A model generated the notes under the pieces. It made no database searches, was not told the origin of the DNA, and saw nothing but the letters and a program-made list of their open reading frames with translations. 64,000 nt of DNA from NCBI GenBank assembly GCA_027075325.1, contig JALTBN010000091.1, forward strand, positions 74,430 through 138,429, read 5' to 3'. The position numbers and the translations under genes were made by a program. The DNA is from Thermococcus sp. (lineage in GTDB: Archaea; Methanobacteriota_B; Thermococci; Thermococcales; Thermococcaceae). Shown piece after piece: positions 1 through 8,347 of the stretch (the stretch's first letter is position 1; each line of letters opens with the position of its first letter).

Positions 1-1
1 A

Positions 2-193
2 ATTTACACTCTTCTAAGACCTTTGCAAACCTGTGAGGAGCAACCCACAGTAATTGAAGCGAAAGCCTCAAAATGGTGGAGGCCTCCCTTGAATTTACAC
101 TCTTCTAAGACCTTTGCAAACGTCATCCCAGCATGGGCGAGGAGGATACCCAGCTCCCGGGCCCATTTACACTCTTCTAAGACCTTTGCAAAC
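2..193 (-). CRISPR. CRISPR array 1 (truncated by window edge), 3 repeats
   Basis: 29-nt repeat atttacactcttctaagacctttgcaaac at 2-30, 93-121 and 165-193; spacers of 62 and 43 nt. Strand inferred from identical repeat orientation to array 2. Confidence 0.93.
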
Positions 194-252
194 GAGACGT
201 AACGCCGTTATAGATTATCCAAAGAAAAGCCGTAAATCCAAAAATCAACAAC

Positions 253-993
253 CTAAACAGTCCTCCGGCCCCTCCCGTTCACGGGGTTCAGGAAGCCGAA
301 GCCGAGGGAGTTGAGTATCCCCATTCCCGCGTCCATGAGGAAGGCATAGAAGTCCCTGTTGTCGGGGGTAATCCTTGCTTCCAGCAGCTTCCAGTTCGAG
401 CCGGGAACGTCGAAGTAGCGCCCCCTTATGTTTACCCTCACGTAGACGTCAATCCAGCCCTTCTTCCTGACGTAGGGGACCATCCTCTGGAATATGGGCC
501 CGTTGAGCTGAAACGCCTCCCCTGTAAAGGCCGAATACCTCACCAGGGCGTTCTCCGTTATGGAGCGGATGAAGTGGTCGAGGCTGTTCTCGTGGTGGAA
601 GGTGAAGAAGCCCCTTCCCGTCATCGAGCGCACCACCACGGGGGAGCCGGTTATGAACCCCCCCGTCGGCCTGAGCTTAAACTTCTTCACCCCCTCAATC
701 CTCAGCGGCTTCCCGCCTATGTAGAAGCGCTCCACAGGCAAAAGCTTCTCGTAGAGGGTCTCGATGAAGCCCTCGTTGGGGGAGCTTATTACGAGGCTCT
801 TTCTGTCGCCCTCCTTGACGTCTACCCCTGGAAAGAAGCTGGAGAAGGTGAAGAACTTGAACCTCTTTGAATCGTGGAGCGAATCGTACTCCGTGCCCAT
901 CAGGAGGGAGTATATGAACGCCTGTATCTCGTGCTTCCTGTTGCCCCCCTGGGGGATGTCCCCCTCTGCAACGAAGTCAATCTTTATTCTCAT
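253..993 (-). CDS. cas6: CRISPR repeat endoribonuclease Cas6
   Basis: Protein MRIKIDFVAEGDIPQGG... with C-terminal glycine-rich NSLGFGFLNP motif; sits in cas cluster. Confidence 0.9.
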   Translation of the reverse strand: MRIKIDFVAEGDIPQGGNRKHEIQAFIYSLLMGTEYDSLHDSKRFKFFTFSSFFPGVDVKEGDRKSLVISSPNEGFIETLYEKLLPVERFYIGGKPLRIEGVKKFKLRPTGGFITGSPVVVRSMTGRGFFTFHHENSLDHFIRSITENALVRYSAFTGEAFQLNGPIFQRMVPYVRKKGWIDVYVRVNIRGRYFDVPGSNWKLLEARITPDNRDFYAFLMDAGMGILNSLGFGFLNPVNGRGRRTV

Positions 994-2197
994 CCACACC
1001 ACCCACGCCTTCGATCACAGCTTTGAGGGTTTCGAGAACCTCCCGGGCGGAGCGCACTATCTTCCTGGGCCTTGGCCTGTCTCTCTTCGGCTTCATCCCA
1101 GCATGGGCTATCGCGTTTCTCACCTCGCCGACCTTCAGCCAGGCCTTTACTAACTCCTCAGTCCACTCCCAGTTCTCAAGAGCTTCAACCCACTCGGTTC
1201 TCTCAACTTCGACGCCCTTCATCCTTCCCGCAAAGAAACCGAGGGTTCTCTCGGCCTTCACCCGGTTCTCCCGCTTAAGGTAGTCCTCAACGCCCAGCCG
1301 GGCCAGGACGATGTTTACTATGAGCTCCCTCTCCAGCTCAAGGGCGTTTGCGACGAGGCCCTTCTCGAGCATGTACTCGATGAGCCCGATCGTTTCCCGA
1401 AGGCAGTGCCCCGAGGAACAGGAGAAAGATAGTAGCCTCTCGACTTCGCTCAGGCTGTGCCTCAACGGCGGGAGGAAGCGGACTGCCTCCTCCCTGAAGT
1501 CGCTCAGGTCCTTTTCAACTCTGCTCGAGAGTTCCATGAACTCTGGGATTTGATTGAGGTGGAGGAGCGTCGAGAGGTCTCCAAGCACGGTGGAGTACCT
1601 CGAGAGAACCCTCGGCTTTTCTTCTCGACCCTCGCGGTGGATCCTCGCGTTGGTCCTCCTTATCGCCTCGCTCAGTCCCTCGGCCCTTCCATAGCGTTTG
1701 AGGTCCCTCAGGCCGTAGAGCCACTCTATGGCGTCGAGCAAACCGGTTAACTCAAAGATAGGTGTCACCACGCCATCCTCGTCCTCCCACCTGGCCTCGA
1801 AGGCCCCGTAGTAGATGCCCTCGACTTTAACCCCTTTTATCTCCACCAGGTAAAGGAGCGCGGGGAAGGAGAGGAAGGGTATGTGCCTGAAGGCGTGGGT
1901 TATGTCGAGGGCCACCCTTTCTCCCTCTCCCACACCGGTAACCATCGCCTCGAAGACCTTCCAGACGTCGTCCTGCCTCTTCGGTACCTCTATGAGGACG
2001 AATCTGGCGGGTATTCTTTTTCCAAGCTCCTTCCCATGAGCCTCCATCGCCTCCGCGGTAACGAAGACGATGACTTCTTCGGGTTTCAGAAAGTTGTATA
2101 GCGCTTCGGCCACGTACTCTGTTCGGAAGGTTTTTCCCCCAAGCGAGTACAGAACGGGCTGATATTTCCCGGTTCCGAGGAAGCTTAGGAGCTTCAT
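977..2197 (-). CDS. CARF-HEPN CRISPR accessory protein (Csx1/Csx2-like, putative cOA-activated RNase)
   Basis: N-terminal SFLGTGKYQPVLYSL and ALDITHAFRHIPFLSFPALLY are CARF-like; C-terminal RNAIAH matches HEPN RX4H. Confidence 0.88.
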   Translation of the reverse strand: MKLLSFLGTGKYQPVLYSLGGKTFRTEYVAEALYNFLKPEEVIVFVTAEAMEAHGKELGKRIPARFVLIEVPKRQDDVWKVFEAMVTGVGEGERVALDITHAFRHIPFLSFPALLYLVEIKGVKVEGIYYGAFEARWEDEDGVVTPIFELTGLLDAIEWLYGLRDLKRYGRAEGLSEAIRRTNARIHREGREEKPRVLSRYSTVLGDLSTLLHLNQIPEFMELSSRVEKDLSDFREEAVRFLPPLRHSLSEVERLLSFSCSSGHCLRETIGLIEYMLEKGLVANALELERELIVNIVLARLGVEDYLKRENRVKAERTLGFFAGRMKGVEVERTEWVEALENWEWTEELVKAWLKVGEVRNAIAHAGMKPKRDRPRPRKIVRSAREVLETLKAVIEGVGGVDENKD

Positions 2198-2206
2198 CTT
2201 GACCAC

Positions 2207-2473
2207 CTAAATCACGTTGTCAAACTCATCGGGAGGTCTTCCAAGGTGAAAACACTTCAGAACCTTATCGTTCGGGAGGGAGTAGAAGAGTATGGAATCT
2301 TCTTCCTCGTTTATCACCGAGTTGAGCTTCCTCTTTAGCTCGGCTATTTCATCCTCTCCCAGGTAGCCCTCAAAGACGCTGTTCTGCCTCCACTGGAGGT
2401 AGGTCCTGAGGATTTTATGGATCTTCTCGACCCTCTTCTCGTTGACGTCGTAAACGACGATGTAATACCTCAT
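2207..2473 (-). CDS. cas2: CRISPR adaptation protein Cas2
   Basis: MRYYIVVYDVNEKRVEKIHKILRTYLQWRQNSVFEG, typical Cas2. Confidence 0.95.
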   Translation of the reverse strand: MRYYIVVYDVNEKRVEKIHKILRTYLQWRQNSVFEGYLGEDEIAELKRKLNSVINEEEDSILFYSLPNDKVLKCFHLGRPPDEFDNVI

Positions 2474-3423
2474 TTCCACCACGGCCTGAAGGCTTTGTAC
2501 TCTTTTTCCCTGAGGAGGTGCCTCTTCAGTTTCCTCGCCTCGTAGTCCATCATGAAGCGGTAGCTCATGCTCCTCTTCCAGGGCTTGTAATAGACAGTTC
2601 TCCTCAGTGTATCGGTTAGAGCCGTTAGGAGCTTCCTCTTCCCCTCGCGGGAGAGATAAACGGCCTTTCCCTTTCGCGAGAAGTCACTCTTCGAGAAGAG
2701 GCCTTTATCGAGGGCAGTCTTTATTGTGGAGAAGACGTAGAGGGGCTTGAAGATATCAGCCAAATCAAGCGGTAAAGAATGCCTCCTGTCATTTACAGCG
2801 TGCAGGAAGCCTATTGAAGGGTCGAGGCCGGCCTTTATGGCCGAGGAAAAAGCCAAACCGTAGGTTATCGCGTTGGCGTAGCTTATGAGCGCGTTCACTT
2901 CATCTTCCGGGGGCCTTCTCGTTCTTTTGAAATTTTCTAAGCCTATAACCTCCCCAAAGTAGCGATAGTAATGGTTCCAGAGCTCCGCTTCCTTTCCCAT
3001 TATCTCATCGACGCTCTCACCATCAACCTTCACCGAGTTGAGCTTCACCGGGTTTATCCCCCAGCGCGAGAGCGTGAAGGCCATATTGTTCTGGATGCCC
3101 TTCACTATCTCCCTCGCCAGGTGGAGCCTCTTTTCAGGATCAAGGTGGTGCTCGGCCTGGCTCAGGTGAAGCCTTCCCCTAGGGGAAGCGTCGTTGATGA
3201 AGGAGCCCTTGTAGTCTCCTCGCGTGGTGTAAAAGTGCACAGGGATACCCTTCTCGCTCAGCAAATCTATGGCACCGCTCGTTAAGGAGACCCTCGCGAG
3301 GCAGTGGATTTCCGCTATCTGCGCCAGCGGGAGGGCCCTCTTTGTGAGTTCACCAACGAAGAAGAGCGAGCCTTTATCTCTCTCGAGTTTGCCGTGCTGG
3401 GTGATGAAGAGCGGGTACTTCAC
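2470..3423 (-). CDS. cas1: CRISPR adaptation integrase Cas1
   Basis: Cas1 residues and motifs (IPVHFYTTRGDYKGSF, NALISYANAITYGLAFSSAIKAGLDPSIGFLH); GTG start at 3423 (VKYPLFITQHG) fits better than the longer ORF. Confidence 0.95.
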   Translation of the reverse strand: MKYPLFITQHGKLERDKGSLFFVGELTKRALPLAQIAEIHCLARVSLTSGAIDLLSEKGIPVHFYTTRGDYKGSFINDASPRGRLHLSQAEHHLDPEKRLHLAREIVKGIQNNMAFTLSRWGINPVKLNSVKVDGESVDEIMGKEAELWNHYYRYFGEVIGLENFKRTRRPPEDEVNALISYANAITYGLAFSSAIKAGLDPSIGFLHAVNDRRHSLPLDLADIFKPLYVFSTIKTALDKGLFSKSDFSRKGKAVYLSREGKRKLLTALTDTLRRTVYYKPWKRSMSYRFMMDYEARKLKRHLLREKEYKAFRPWWK

Positions 3424-3807
3424 CACGCGACACCGGAAAAATAGAACGACGGCAGAAATTAAAAAGTTTGCGGGCGATGATGCCGTACCGAATGTATTTA
3501 CCTTTCTCACACCAAACGAGCTCGAAAAAGAAAAATATCACAAGTACCTACCCTTCAATGGGAGTTATATCTACCGTTCCCCAGCAGTTCCCGCAGGTCT
3601 AAGTGTCCGACGGGAACCTGAAAAATCTATGGGACTTGATACCAGCTGACGCTTTCGACACAGAATTGCACTTCAAAATTGGGCGACACCAGATGACTTT
3701 TTATATACGCGTGAGTTTCTCACGTGGATTACCGGAGTGTATGGCAATACGATGGTGCGAAATTTGTCTTCGATGGTACCCCTCCAAGGTTCCAGCGGTA
3801 TGTTAAT

Positions 3808-4824
3808 GTTTGCATTCTTCTAGACCTTTGCAAACACAACAGCGTGAACCCGTTCATAATTGATGCAAACCAGGCAAAACTGCCAACCGACGCAAAACTG
3901 TTTACACTCTTCTAGAACTTTGCAAACTTCACCAAGGTCATGGGACAGGTTACTCGAGAAACTCGCCAGCGGGTTTACACTCTTCTAAGACCTTTGCAAA
4001 CACTGGATAGCTCGAGATCTTCAGAGTTTCGAAGATCTGTTTGCACTCTTCCAGACCTTTGCAAACGCGTGTTAAAGAAGATAACAGATCTCAACGCACG
4101 GTACGGGAGAATTGCATCATGGAGTTTACACTCTTCTAGACCTTTGCAAACCCAACAGTAATACGCTTGAAAGCCCAAGAACTTGAAGAAACATACAGTT
4201 CACACTCTTCTAGACCTTTGCAAACAGTACGTCTCAGAAACCACGGCCGACACCCTCGCAACACAGTGGTTCACACTCTTCTAGACCTTTGCAAACTCGC
4301 CTCCTCATCTTTGAGGTGGCGATCCCCCGCGAGTGGCTCACCAGCGTTCACACTCTTCTAGACCTTTGCAAACGCTGGCAATATCCAGAACGACGAGGTC
4401 AGAAGCATTCTCTACGTTCACACTCTTCTAGACCTTTGCAAACTATTACAAAAGGACGCGAAAAATATTGGATCGCAAGACAAAACAACGTTCACACTCT
4501 TCTAGACCTTTGCAAACGTGGTCTCAAATCATTAGGCTTCTTAACATCCTCATAATCTTTCTTAACGTTCACACTCTTCTAGACCTTTGCAAACTCCCAG
4601 TTTACAGAAAAACCAGAAATAATAAAAGAAATTGAGGAACGTTCACACTCTTCTAGACCTTTGCAAACCATCGTCGAGACCCCCCAGGGGACCCTTCAGA
4701 TATCAAATCTGGAGGGAGTTCACACTCTTCTAGACCTTTGCAAACTTTGTCATCCGGGAGGTCTTCGGGGTCCCGGCCCTCCCAAAGTGGGCGAGGGTTC
4801 ACACTCTTCTAGACCTTTGCAAAC
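3808..4824 (-). CRISPR. CRISPR array 2: 14 repeats of 28-29 nt
   Basis: Repeats at 3808, 3900, 3973, 4039, 4124, 4198, 4269, 4346, 4416, 4490, 4567, 4641, 4718 and 4797. Consensus gttcacactcttctagacctttgcaaac; the five leftmost are degenerate. Spacers 37-64 nt, mostly 42-51. Confidence 0.98.
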
Positions 4825-5550
4825 GGTTCACTTTTTTGCCCCTTTAGGCGGGTAAAGAAGGGAAGAACTCCTATATAAGTCTTTCGGTTCTCTCCGGCCG
4901 GGAAAAACAAACCGTTAGAGCTCTTCTCCCAAACTAATACCAGTTGAAAAAAGGTAAGCTGGGACGTTTCGTGGTTTCTTCGACTAAGAAAAGGTGAAAG
5001 AGACGGTCATTTTTCTAAAACCGGGTTTTAAAAACATAAGTGTTCCGAATTTCAGAAATCTTTAGAGTTTGCTCCACCTATCTCCTCTGAGAAGGTGCAC
5101 TTGGCCCAGAAAACTCCTGAAAACACCCCGTTTTGTCCTCAGTTAAAAACCTTTCTGTCCCGCTTCTCCGGACCAGCGAAGACCTGTCCTTGTTTTTCTA
5201 TCCGATCCGGGCCGGGTTAAACTTCTGCTTACAAAAGCGTACATCAAATCACTCTTATGTAACGTAAAAATACGAAAGCCGTTCTCCTGGCCAATTTCAG
5301 GATTTTAAGCATCCAGCTTGAAAATCGTCTCACCTATCTCGCTGGAGGTTTGCCCAAAACCCTGAAATAGCCCTCCTTCGCCTTCTTTCCCAATGCACAG
5401 GTTTGTAAACAGGACGAGCCTTAACCCCTAACAGCCAGAAAAAAGCCCAGTTCCAGCTTTCTCAGCCCGAAGACGCTGGCCCACCTTCAGAAGAGGAAAA
5501 AGAAGGAAAGCCGTGAAGGAGGGATGTTCACTACTACCCATACTTGGGAA
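4825..5550 (-). promoter_or_regulatory. CRISPR leader with BRE/TATA for pre-crRNA
   Basis: No convincing ORF. On the minus strand cgaaagacttatatagg (4871-4886) is a BRE+TATA about 48 nt from the first intact repeat. Repeat degeneration at the opposite end places the leader here. Confidence 0.75.
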
Positions 5551-7002
5551 TCACTTCAGGACTTTAAAGATCCTCCCGTACTCAAAGCCACTCAGATAAA
5601 CCAGCTCGTTGCTCCAGTCGCTGGAACCTTTCCCCTTCCATACCCCGGTAAGCTTATACCTGCCAGCCCATATTTCGCCAAGGACGACCGCTAAAGTGTA
5701 GAGCGTGTCTCTCAAAGCCTCCCAGCTTCCGGAGTAGGTTTTACCGGGTTCAAGCCTAGCCTCGAGTTTGAAGGGAACCAGACCGCTCCCCATCAGCGCC
5801 TTCATCTGCGAGTAGGCCATGTCGTCCGCCGTCAGAACGACCACGTTCGCATCTTTCTCCTCTGCGAAGGCTTTGTAGTCGAGGGTTATCTTTGTGTCGC
5901 CGTGGAAGGTCTCCCTTGAGTCCGCCCTCTCAGCACCGAGATTCCTCATAGCATCAAGCTCCACCAGTCCCAGGGCCCCCAGTCTCGCCCTCGGCGTTGG
6001 TTGGTTTGAGAAGTCACCGAGTTCCCGGTCATAGGGCAGCTTGCTGTTTGCTATCGCTCCGACTTCCCTGGTGGCCTCATCGGAGTAAACGAAGTCAACG
6101 ATTAGGTTTCCCCTCTCCCTCAGCCTCTCTTCACCGAGAATCCGGGAGAAGGCCCTCAGAAGGAGAGCGTTGGTGTCGAAGCCTACGTAAAGTGGCCTTC
6201 CGCTGGCCCTGAGAGTTTTAATGAGTGAGATTAGGTCGTCCCAGTTCTCGAAGGGGGCTATCCCGCCCGCTATGAGGGCCTGCCTGAAGATGCTGAAGTC
6301 CCCGTGGAGTTCATCGTTGAGGTTTATCCTCGCGGGAATTCTGTACTCAGCCTCCTCATCAAGGCGAACCGTTCCGAGGGGTGCCTCCCTGGTCTTTACA
6401 ATCAGGGACTTCTCGCCGTCTATGTATAGGGAATCGAGGAGCGCCATCAGGTGTTCCCTTCTAACGGGGAACTTTCCGGGGGATTCCTTCCTTCTCCCGC
6501 CCGGCTTTATTTGTCCTCTCTTTCCTGTGAGCTCCTCCGTGGAGAAGAGCCTCTGCTTCACCATCGGCACCTCGAAGAGCAGCCTTCCAACGTACCTCGT
6601 CCAGTCCTGGAGGTGGAGGTACGTAACTTCATCGGCTCCTCCAGCCAGGGCCGCGCCGAGCAGGAGCGCGCTCATGAACTTCCTGCCGGGGGTTATGTCA
6701 ACGACCACCTCGTAGCCAAGCGATTTGAGGGACTTGATGGTGTTGAGGGCCTTCTCCCTGAACTCAACCGGATCTTCCTCCGTGAAGAGTGTCGTCTCAT
6801 CCGCGATAACATTTATCCCGGCTTTATAAGCCTTTGAAAGCCGTTCTATTAGTCCCCTGGCCTTTTCCAGCCGATCCGTAACCTTCTCGTTCCAGAGCAG
6901 ATAAACCTCGTCGGGAACCCATCCATGAACCTCGGCCAGATACCAAAGGGGGTTGAAAACGGCCTCGGGGGATGTTCCAACGGTAGTGACATAGGCCCTC
7001 AT
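5551..7002 (-). CDS. CARF-PIN fusion, putative cyclic-oligonucleotide-responsive nuclease
   Basis: N-terminal VTTVGTSPEAVFNPLWYL and DITPGRKFMSALLLGAAL (CARF); C-terminal acidic motifs VGFDTNALL, SDEATREVGA, VVVLTADDMAYSQM consistent with PIN. Confidence 0.82.
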   Translation of the reverse strand: MRAYVTTVGTSPEAVFNPLWYLAEVHGWVPDEVYLLWNEKVTDRLEKARGLIERLSKAYKAGINVIADETTLFTEEDPVEFREKALNTIKSLKSLGYEVVVDITPGRKFMSALLLGAALAGGADEVTYLHLQDWTRYVGRLLFEVPMVKQRLFSTEELTGKRGQIKPGGRRKESPGKFPVRREHLMALLDSLYIDGEKSLIVKTREAPLGTVRLDEEAEYRIPARINLNDELHGDFSIFRQALIAGGIAPFENWDDLISLIKTLRASGRPLYVGFDTNALLLRAFSRILGEERLRERGNLIVDFVYSDEATREVGAIANSKLPYDRELGDFSNQPTPRARLGALGLVELDAMRNLGAERADSRETFHGDTKITLDYKAFAEEKDANVVVLTADDMAYSQMKALMGSGLVPFKLEARLEPGKTYSGSWEALRDTLYTLAVVLGEIWAGRYKLTGVWKGKGSSDWSNELVYLSGFEYGRIFKVLK

Positions 7003-7041
7003 GTGATCACCCGCCGGATTTAGCTTTCTGAGGTATAAATG

Positions 7042-7057
7042 CCTTTCCTCGGAAAGG
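7042..7057. promoter_or_regulatory. Inverted repeat between divergent TATA boxes
   Basis: CCTTTCC-TC-GGAAAGG flanked by tataaat (7034-7040, minus TATA) and ttataaa (7058-7064, plus TATA). Confidence 0.7.
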
Positions 7058-7093
7058 TTATAAACTCCTGGTACTTAACCAGGTGGGATACCT

Positions 7094-8311
7094 ATGGGTG
7101 TGCTCGGAGACGGAATAAGAAAAGCTATCGCATCCGTCCTCTTGATCGCTATCCCTGCAACGATGTTCGTCCACAGACACCTTTCACTCCCGTATGCAGG
7201 TTACCTCTTCAATCAAGATCAGGACTTTGAGATTTTTACGATAGCCGCTTTAATCTTCCTGATAATCTCCGCGGTCCTGGCCTTCGGCCACGCGAAGTGG
7301 GGAATAAGGGAACCCGGAATAACGATCTGGGACTTCGTGCGGCTCTTCCTGTCAAGGTACTTCGTCGGCGAGCTGACGACTTCCCTCTACGGCCTTCTCC
7401 TCTTCGTAATCTTCGCGGTTATACTCACCGCGTGGCTCCCCGACAGCGTTGAGGACCACAACGCCGGCTGGACCATCGGCTTAGTCTTTTACTTCATTGG
7501 AACGATACTAATAACGGCCTGGGTTTTTCCGCCGAGGGTTGAGAACGGATTAGACGATGGCAAACCAGTGCCGGTTGACTACCTGGTTTACGCACTCAGC
7601 GCCCCCAGAAACTGGAGCAGGGTTAAGGAGATAGAGTGCGAGAGGTTAAAGCTAAACCCCGAACCCCTAAACATACTCCCCCTGTACGTTTCAATGTACT
7701 ACCACCTCAATTCACCCGATTCAAAAGATGGAAAGCTCAAGGGTGTTTACCTTCTCATCACGAAGAAACACACTGAAAACGGCAAAAAAGAGGGAACCCA
7801 CGAAGACCAAACGGAACCCCACCCGCTGGAAAAAAACGTTAGAGAAGAACTCAGAGTTTTCCTGGAAAGGGCCTCTGAATGCCTCGGTGTCAGGTTCAAA
7901 GTCCACTGGCCCTGCGATGAACCGGAGTCAATCGGAAACGGAGAAAGGGAAGTTTTCATCAAGTTCGTCTACGTTGGGGATGGGAACAGAATTAAGGAAG
8001 TCTACCGGAGCATAGCCAACTCGGAGATAGAGCAGAGAATAGACGAGAGCCTTACTGGAAAGGAGGAAGTTTCCTTCCACATCACGGGTGGCACTGCCGC
8101 CATAAGCTCAGCCATGATACTCCATGCCATCAGGGGATCCGTCCACGCCGAATACGCGAAGCAGGGCGTCTTCAACGTGGAACCAATCGAGCTCCTCCAG
8201 AGGATAGACCTAAACATCTTCGACCTCGATCTGCTGGTTAGGGAGCTCAGGGACTACTTTGAGAGGCAGTATCAGAAAGAGCTCATAAAACAGAAGTGTG
8301 ATGGCAGCTGA
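7094..8311 (+). CDS. Membrane protein with 4 N-terminal TM helices and C-terminal CARF-like domain
   Basis: Four hydrophobic helices in the first ~150 aa; C-terminal half has GKLKGVYLLITKKH and VSFHITGGTAAISSAMILHAIRG, resembling CARF motifs. Confidence 0.7.
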   Translation: MGVLGDGIRKAIASVLLIAIPATMFVHRHLSLPYAGYLFNQDQDFEIFTIAALIFLIISAVLAFGHAKWGIREPGITIWDFVRLFLSRYFVGELTTSLYGLLLFVIFAVILTAWLPDSVEDHNAGWTIGLVFYFIGTILITAWVFPPRVENGLDDGKPVPVDYLVYALSAPRNWSRVKEIECERLKLNPEPLNILPLYVSMYYHLNSPDSKDGKLKGVYLLITKKHTENGKKEGTHEDQTEPHPLEKNVREELRVFLERASECLGVRFKVHWPCDEPESIGNGEREVFIKFVYVGDGNRIKEVYRSIANSEIEQRIDESLTGKEEVSFHITGGTAAISSAMILHAIRGSVHAEYAKQGVFNVEPIELLQRIDLNIFDLDLLVRELRDYFERQYQKELIKQKCDGS

Positions 8312-8347
8312 AGCTTTTTAAAAATCAACCCTAAAAATCTGGAGGGA

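Noticed and set aside
574-870. Many long plus-strand ORFs antisense to cas and other genes
   Set aside because: They overlap confidently annotated genes on the opposite strand; long antisense ORFs are expected in GC-rich coding DNA and lack recognisable motifs.
3424-3807. ORFs 3603-3806 and 3724-3915 as genes between cas1 and array 2
   Set aside because: No family resemblance, run into CRISPR repeats, no good SD; treated as non-coding.
4746-4796. Spacer sharing cgggaggtcttc with cas2 near 2229
   Set aside because: Only 12 nt; such matches are expected by chance in a window this size.
3940-4855. ORFs across CRISPR array 2 (repeated SHSSRPLQT / VHTLLDLCK)
   Set aside because: Translations of the repeat unit, not genes.
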